Part shown: one piece after another, positions 59,736 to 64,000 of the stretch
Numbering within the stretch: the stretch's first letter is position 1
How the letters are laid out: the number at the start of each line of letters is the position of its first letter
From: Actinomadura atramentaria DSM 43919
GTDB lineage: Bacteria > Actinomycetota > Actinomycetes > Streptosporangiales > Streptosporangiaceae
Assembly: GCF_000381885.1 (NCBI RefSeq)
Contig: NZ_KB907221.1
Location: 121,117 to 185,116, forward strand
Direction: 5' to 3'
Length of the DNA: 64,000 nucleotides
The notes under the pieces: model-generated
The model's input: the letters and a program-made list of their open reading frames with translations, nothing else
The model's database searches: none
What the model was told of the DNA's origin: nothing
Translations under genes and position numbers: made by a program

Positions 59736-61697
59736 ATGTTCGGATGCGTCCTGGTCGCCAACCGGGGAGAGATCGCGGTCCGCGTGTTCCGCACGCTGCG
59801 CCGCCTGGGCGTGCGGGCGGTCGCCGTCCACACCGCCGCCGACGCGGGGGCGCGGCACGTCCGCGCGGCCGACGAGGCGGTGCTGGTCCCGTCCTACCTC
59901 GACGCGGACGCGGTCCTGGCGGCGGCGCGCGCCGCCGGGGCCGCGGCCGTCCATCCCGGCTACGGGTTCCTGTCGGAGAACAGCGCGTTCGCGCGGGCCT
60001 GCGCGGACGCGGGGCTGGTGTTCGTCGGGCCGCCCGCCGCCGCGATCGACGCGATGGGCGACAAGATCCGCGCCAAGCGGACGGTCGCGGCGGCGGGCGT
60101 GCCCGTCGTCCCGGGCCGCGACGAGCCCGGCCTGGACGACGCGGCCCTGGCCGACGCGGCGCTGGAAGTCGGCCTGCCGGTGCTGCTCAAGCCCTCGGCG
60201 GGCGGCGGCGGCAAGGGCATGCGGCTCGTCCGCGACGCCGCCGAGCTGCCCGACGCGATCGCCTCGGCACGGCGGGAGGCGCGCGCCGCGTTCGGCGACG
60301 ACACGCTGCTCGCCGAACGGTTCGTCGAGAACCCCCGGCACATCGAGATCCAGGTGTTCGCCGACGCGCACGGCAACGCCGTCCACCTGGGCGAGCGCGA
60401 GTGCAGCCTGCAGCGCCGCCACCAGAAGATCGTGGAGGAGGCGCCGTCGCCGCTGCTGGACGACGCGACGCGCGCCGCGATGGGCGCGAGCGCGGTCGAC
60501 GCGGCGCGGGCCGTCGGGTACACGGGCGCGGGCACCGTCGAGTACATCGTGTCCGCCGACCGGCCCGGCGAGTACTTCTTCATGGAGATGAACACGCGTC
60601 TCCAGGTCGAGCACCCCGTCACCGAGATGGCGATCCGCCCGGAACTCGACCTGGTGGAACTCCAGCTCCGCGTCGCGGCGGGCGAGCCGCTGCACTTCGC
60701 GCAGGAGGCCGTCGCGTTCCGCGGACACGCCGTCGAGGCGCGCGTGTACGCCGAGGACCCCGCGCGCGGGTTCCTGCCCACCGGTGGACGGGTGCTGGCG
60801 CTCACCGAGCCGTCCGGTCCGCACGTCCGCGTGGACTCCGGGCTCGCCGTGGGGACGGAGGTCGGCGGGTCGTACGACCCGATGCTCGCCAAGGTGATCG
60901 CGCGGGGCGACGACCGCGCGGCCGCGCTGCGCCGCCTCGACCGGGCGCTCGCCGAATACGCGCTGCTCGGCGTCCCGACCAACGTCGCGTTCCTGCGGGC
61001 GCTGCTGCGGCACCCCGACGTCGCCGCCGGACGCCTCGACACCGGCCTGGTCGAACGCTCCCTGGCCGACCTGACCGCCGGGGACGGGACGCCGCCGGAG
61101 GTCCTGGCCGCCGCCGCCCTCGACCGGATGCTCGCGCTGGAGACCGGCGACCCCGACCCGTGGGCGGTCCCGGACGGCTGGCGGCCCGGCGGCCCCGCGT
61201 GGACGCGCTGGCGCATCGCCCCGGCGGGCGGCGAGCCCGTCGAGGTCCGGGTGCGCGGGCGCGCGGCGGACGCGGTCGTCGCCGTGGGCGACGCCGAACC
61301 CGTCCCCGCGACCCTCGCGGCCGACGCCGGGACGGCCGTCCTCGGGTACGACGGGCGGACGCTGGAATTCGCGCGGGTCCGCGACGGCGCGGTCCTGTGG
61401 CTCGGCCGCGGCGGACGGGCCTGGGCGCTCACCGAGCACGTCCCCGCCGAGGCGCGCGGCGGCGCGGCCCTCGCGGGGGACGGCGTGCTGCGCAGCCCGA
61501 TGCCCGGCACCGTCCTCGCCGTGAAGGTCGCCGAGGGCGACCGCGTCGCCGAGGGCCAGGCCGTCGCCGTCGTGGAGGCGATGAAGATGGAGCACACCGT
61601 CACCGCACCCGCCCCGGGCGTCGTGACGCGGCTCGCGGCCCGCGTCGGCGCGCAGGTCGCGCTGGACGCGGTGCTCGCCGTGATCGAGGAGGGCTGA
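59736..61697 (+). CDS. Acyl-CoA carboxylase, biotin carboxylase/BCCP subunit
   Basis: A 653-residue alpha subunit: biotin carboxylase domain with VLVANRGEIAVRVFRTLRR, KPSAGGGGKGMRLV, ERDCSLQRR-like ERECSLQRRHQKIVEEAPS and EMNTRLQVEHPVTE. A short linker domain is followed by a C-terminal biotin carrier with EAMKMEH, Lys617 being the biotinylated residue. It carboxylates biotin with ATP and bicarbonate for the carboxyltransferase encoded eight bases upstream. The ATG was chosen over an earlier overlapping GTG because GAGGGCGGAG precedes it. Confidence 0.92.
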   Translation: MFGCVLVANRGEIAVRVFRTLRRLGVRAVAVHTAADAGARHVRAADEAVLVPSYLDADAVLAAARAAGAAAVHPGYGFLSENSAFARACADAGLVFVGPPAAAIDAMGDKIRAKRTVAAAGVPVVPGRDEPGLDDAALADAALEVGLPVLLKPSAGGGGKGMRLVRDAAELPDAIASARREARAAFGDDTLLAERFVENPRHIEIQVFADAHGNAVHLGERECSLQRRHQKIVEEAPSPLLDDATRAAMGASAVDAARAVGYTGAGTVEYIVSADRPGEYFFMEMNTRLQVEHPVTEMAIRPELDLVELQLRVAAGEPLHFAQEAVAFRGHAVEARVYAEDPARGFLPTGGRVLALTEPSGPHVRVDSGLAVGTEVGGSYDPMLAKVIARGDDRAAALRRLDRALAEYALLGVPTNVAFLRALLRHPDVAAGRLDTGLVERSLADLTAGDGTPPEVLAAAALDRMLALETGDPDPWAVPDGWRPGGPAWTRWRIAPAGGEPVEVRVRGRAADAVVAVGDAEPVPATLAADAGTAVLGYDGRTLEFARVRDGAVLWLGRGGRAWALTEHVPAEARGGAALAGDGVLRSPMPGTVLAVKVAEGDRVAEGQAVAVVEAMKMEHTVTAPAPGVVTRLAARVGAQVALDAVLAVIEEG

Positions 61698-61700
61698 CGC

Positions 61701-62618
61701 GTGCGCGTCCCGCTGCCCGGACTGCCCGAGCGCGTCACGATCTACGAGGTCGGGCCGCGCGACGGGCTGCAGAACGAGAAGACCGTCGTGCCCGCCGGGG
61801 TGAAGGCCGAGTTCGTCGCGCGGCTCGCCGCCGCCGGGCTCGGCGTCATCGAGACGACGAGCTTCGTCCACCCGAAGTGGGTGCCGCAGCTCGCGGACGC
61901 GGAGGAACTGCTCGACGCGCTCCCCCGCGTCCCCGGCCGGCCCGTGCTCGTCCCCAACGAGCGCGGCCTGGACCGGGCGCTCGCGCACGGCGTCACCGAG
62001 ATCGCCGTGTTCGGCAGCGCCACCGAGACGTTCGCGCGCCGCAACCTCAACCGGACCGTGGACGAGTCGCTGGCGATGTTCGCGCCCGTCGTCGCGCGCG
62101 CCCGCGCCGCAGGGCTGTGGGTGCGCGGCTACCTGTCGATGGTGTGCGGCGATCCGTGGGAGGGCGACGTCCCCGTCGAGCAGGTCGTGTCCGTCGCCGG
62201 ACGGCTGATGGACCTCGGCTGCGACCAGCTCAGCCTCGGGGACACCATCGGCGTCGGGACGCCCGGCCAGGTCACCGCGCTCATCGACGCGCTCGTCGCG
62301 GCGGGCCTGCCCGTCGAGTCGCTGGCCGTCCACTTCCACGACACCTACGGGCAGGCGCTCGCCAACACCCTCGCCGCGCTGCGCGCCGGGGTCACCGTCG
62401 TGGACGCGGCGGCGGGCGGCCTCGGCGGCTGCCCGTACGCGGAGTCCGCCACCGGCAACCTCGCCACCGAGGACCTGGTCTGGATGCTCGACGGCCTCGG
62501 CATCGAGACCGGCGTGGACCTGGACGCGCTCGTCGAGACCAGCACGTGGATGGCGGCCCGGCTCGGCCGCCCCAGTCCGTCCCGGGTCGTCCGGGCCCTC
62601 GCCAAGGAGAACTCATGA
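61701..62618 (+). CDS. mvaB: Hydroxymethylglutaryl-CoA lyase
   Basis: A 305-residue DRE-TIM metallolyase: VTIYEVGPRDGLQNEK at the start, SFVHPKWVPQLADAEELL, FGSATETFARRN, VHFHDTYGQALANTLAAL and the cysteine signature GGLGGCPYAESATGN. It splits 3-hydroxy-3-methylglutaryl-CoA into acetyl-CoA and acetoacetate, the last step of leucine degradation. GTG start three bases after the carboxylase stop; its stop overlaps the next ATG as ATGA. Confidence 0.94.
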   Translation: MRVPLPGLPERVTIYEVGPRDGLQNEKTVVPAGVKAEFVARLAAAGLGVIETTSFVHPKWVPQLADAEELLDALPRVPGRPVLVPNERGLDRALAHGVTEIAVFGSATETFARRNLNRTVDESLAMFAPVVARARAAGLWVRGYLSMVCGDPWEGDVPVEQVVSVAGRLMDLGCDQLSLGDTIGVGTPGQVTALIDALVAAGLPVESLAVHFHDTYGQALANTLAALRAGVTVVDAAAGGLGGCPYAESATGNLATEDLVWMLDGLGIETGVDLDALVETSTWMAARLGRPSPSRVVRALAKENS

Positions 62619-63763
62619 TCGACTTCACGCTCACCGACGAGCAGGAGGAACTGCGCCGCACCGTCGAGCGGTTCGCGCGCGAGACCGTCGCCCCGGTGAT
62701 CGGGGACCTGTACGAGCGCGGCGAGTTCCCCTACGAGATCGTCGCGAAGATGGGCGAGATGGGGCTGTTCGGGCTGCCCTATCCCGAAGTGTACGGCGGC
62801 ATGGGCGGCGACTACTTCGCGCTGTGCCTCGCGCTGGAGGAACTCGCGCGCGTCGACTCGTCCGTCGCCGTGACGCTCGAAGCCGGGGTCTCCCTCGGCT
62901 CCATGCCGATCTACCGGTTCGGCACCGACGAGCAGCGCGCGGAACTGCTGCCGCGCCTGCTGTCCGGCGAACGGCTCGCCGCGTTCGGCCTCACCGAGCC
63001 CGGCGGCGGCACCGACGTGCCCGGCGGCATGCGCACCACCGCGCGCCTCGACGGCGACCAGTGGGTGATCAACGGGTCGAAGTGCTTCATCACCAACTCC
63101 GGCACCGACATCACCGCGTTCGTGACCGTCACCGCCCTCACCGGGGACGGCGAGATCTCCACGATCATCGTGCCGAACGGGACGCCCGGCTTCACGGTCG
63201 GGAAAAGCTATTCGAAGGTCGGCTGGTCGTCCTCCGACACCCACGAGCTTTCCTTCGACGAAGTCACGGTGCCCGCCGCGAACCTCGTCGGCGAACGCGG
63301 CCGGGGCTACGCGCAGTTCCTGCGCATCCTCGACGAAGGGCGCATCGCCATCGCCGCCCTCTCCGTCGGCCTCGCCCAGGGCTGCGTGGACGAATGCCTG
63401 CGCTACGTCCGCGAACGCTCCGCCTTCGGCCGCGAGATCGGCCGGTACCAGGCGATCCAGTTCAAGATCGCGGACATGGAGGTCCGGGCGCACACCGCCC
63501 GCCTCGCCTACTACGCCGCCGCCGCGCGGCTCCTCGCCGGGCAGCCGTTCAAGAAGGAGGCGTCCATCGCCAAACTCGTCGCCTCCAACGCCGCGATGGA
63601 CAACGCCCGCGACGCCACGCAGATCTTCGGCGGATACGGGTTCATGAACGAGTACGCGGTCGGCCGGTTCTACCGGGACGCGAAAATTCTCGAGGTCGGC
63701 GAGGGGACGTCCGAGGTCCAGCGGATGCTCATCGCGCGGGCTCTTGGGATGCTCTCGGCATAG
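62615..63763 (+). CDS. Acyl-CoA dehydrogenase of the branched-chain operon
   Basis: A 382-residue flavoenzyme. FAD and substrate motifs are AFGLTEPGGGTDVPGG, WVINGSKCFITN, RSAFGREIGRYQAIQFKIADM, QIFGGYGFMNEY and EVGEGTSEVQRMLIAR. Glu363 in EGTSE is in the catalytic position used by short/medium-chain and many broad-range enzymes, whereas isovaleryl-CoA dehydrogenase has Gly or Ala there. It probably oxidises branched or short acyl-CoAs; S. coelicolor AcdH is a comparable operon member. It is the last gene, directly followed by a hairpin. Confidence 0.92.
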   Translation: MIDFTLTDEQEELRRTVERFARETVAPVIGDLYERGEFPYEIVAKMGEMGLFGLPYPEVYGGMGGDYFALCLALEELARVDSSVAVTLEAGVSLGSMPIYRFGTDEQRAELLPRLLSGERLAAFGLTEPGGGTDVPGGMRTTARLDGDQWVINGSKCFITNSGTDITAFVTVTALTGDGEISTIIVPNGTPGFTVGKSYSKVGWSSSDTHELSFDEVTVPAANLVGERGRGYAQFLRILDEGRIAIAALSVGLAQGCVDECLRYVRERSAFGREIGRYQAIQFKIADMEVRAHTARLAYYAAAARLLAGQPFKKEASIAKLVASNAAMDNARDATQIFGGYGFMNEYAVGRFYRDAKILEVGEGTSEVQRMLIARALGMLSA

Positions 63764-63778
63764 GGGGGACGACCCCCC
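63763..63778 (+). terminator. G6/C6 hairpin at the end of the acyl-CoA operon
   Basis: GGGGGG (63763-63768), ACGA and CCCCCC (63773-63778) form a hairpin starting at the last base of the stop codon, followed by TT. It resembles the hairpin at 45331-45349 in sequence and in the C-run behind it. Confidence 0.65.
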
Positions 63779-64000
63779 TTGAACCCCCCGCGGCGCGGAG
63801 GGCCGCATCCTCGCTCCGCTGGCGCTCCGCTGCGGTGCGGCCCTTCGCGCTGCGCGCGCCCGGCCGCTCGCCTGGCGGCTCGCGGCCGTGCGCCCGCCGG
63901 TACCCCCCTTCGGTTACTCGCCGTCCGCGGGGGCGCCCTCGCTCGCTTCGCTTCGCCTCGGGGCACCCCCGCGACTGGGTTCGGCTGTCTACGAGGGGGC
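63779..64000. other. Hairpin-rich GC tail without a gene
   Basis: The last 222 bases contain short repeated words (GCTCCGCTG, CTCGCTTCGCTTCGCCTCG) and many short inverted repeats, including GGGGGCG...CCCCCGC-type pairs. No frame has a ribosome site or natural codon use. It looks like intergenic repetitive DNA. Confidence 0.5.

Overview
The window is chromosomal DNA from a very high-GC actinomycete. Third codon positions are almost always G or C, many genes start with GTG, several genes look leaderless (a -10 box 6 to 8 bases before the start codon), and neighbouring genes often overlap as ATGA or GTGA. The gene families fit a soil saprophyte of the Thermomonosporaceae/Streptosporangiales kind (Actinomadura-like); that placement is inference. 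There is no insertion sequence, prophage, CRISPR array, tRNA or rRNA.

Layout. 0-3.3 kb: the 5' end of a ribokinase gene, a small unknown gene, a TetR regulator divergent from an MpaB/DUF2236 oxygenase, a small lipoprotein and a histidine phosphatase. 3.3-25.4 kb: an L-rhamnose locus of two divergent operons. The leftward operon is rhaT-rhaP-rhaQ-rhaS (ABC importer), rhaM, rhaI, a fused rhamnulose-1-phosphate aldolase/lactaldehyde dehydrogenase, a second sugar isomerase and two Tat-exported GH78 rhamnosidases. The rightward operon is a LacI repressor, lutABC and rhaB. Together they should release L-rhamnose outside the cell, import it, and convert it to DHAP and L-lactaldehyde, then L-lactate, then pyruvate. 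Both promoters carry a LacI-type site with an ACGTTTTAA core.

25.5-32.4 kb: a large LuxR-family (LAL) regulator, then an alpha/beta hydrolase with a cysteine nucleophile elbow coupled to a cholesterol-oxidase-like GMC oxidoreductase, closed by two strong hairpins. 32.4-41.1 kb: a nucleotide-cyclase-like protein, an unknown leaderless gene, HrpB helicase, a NERD-domain membrane protein, two small membrane proteins, a second histidine phosphatase and a GAF-domain regulator. 41.1-46.8 kb: a 46-residue CxxC/CxC mini-protein, a coiled-coil protein with tandem repeats, threonine aldolase, a solitary Mce protein, a second MpaB oxygenase, and an amidohydrolase with its TetR regulator. 46.9-50.2 kb: a MarR regulator divergent from a LigB/DODA-type dioxygenase, a DUF559-like protein and an alpha/beta hydrolase.

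50.2-53.9 kb: a cobalamin riboswitch followed by a BtuFCD-type importer and CbiZ, a corrinoid uptake and remodelling operon. 53.9-57.5 kb: a coupled pair encoding a membrane-anchored substrate-binding/von Willebrand A protein and a membrane-anchored solute-binding protein, with no transporter genes. This is the least explained cassette here. 57.5-63.8 kb: a TetR regulator with a double palindromic operator divergent from a liu-type branched-chain acyl-CoA operon (carboxyltransferase, biotin carboxylase/BCCP, HMG-CoA lyase, acyl-CoA dehydrogenase). 63.8-64.0 kb: hairpin-rich GC sequence without a gene.
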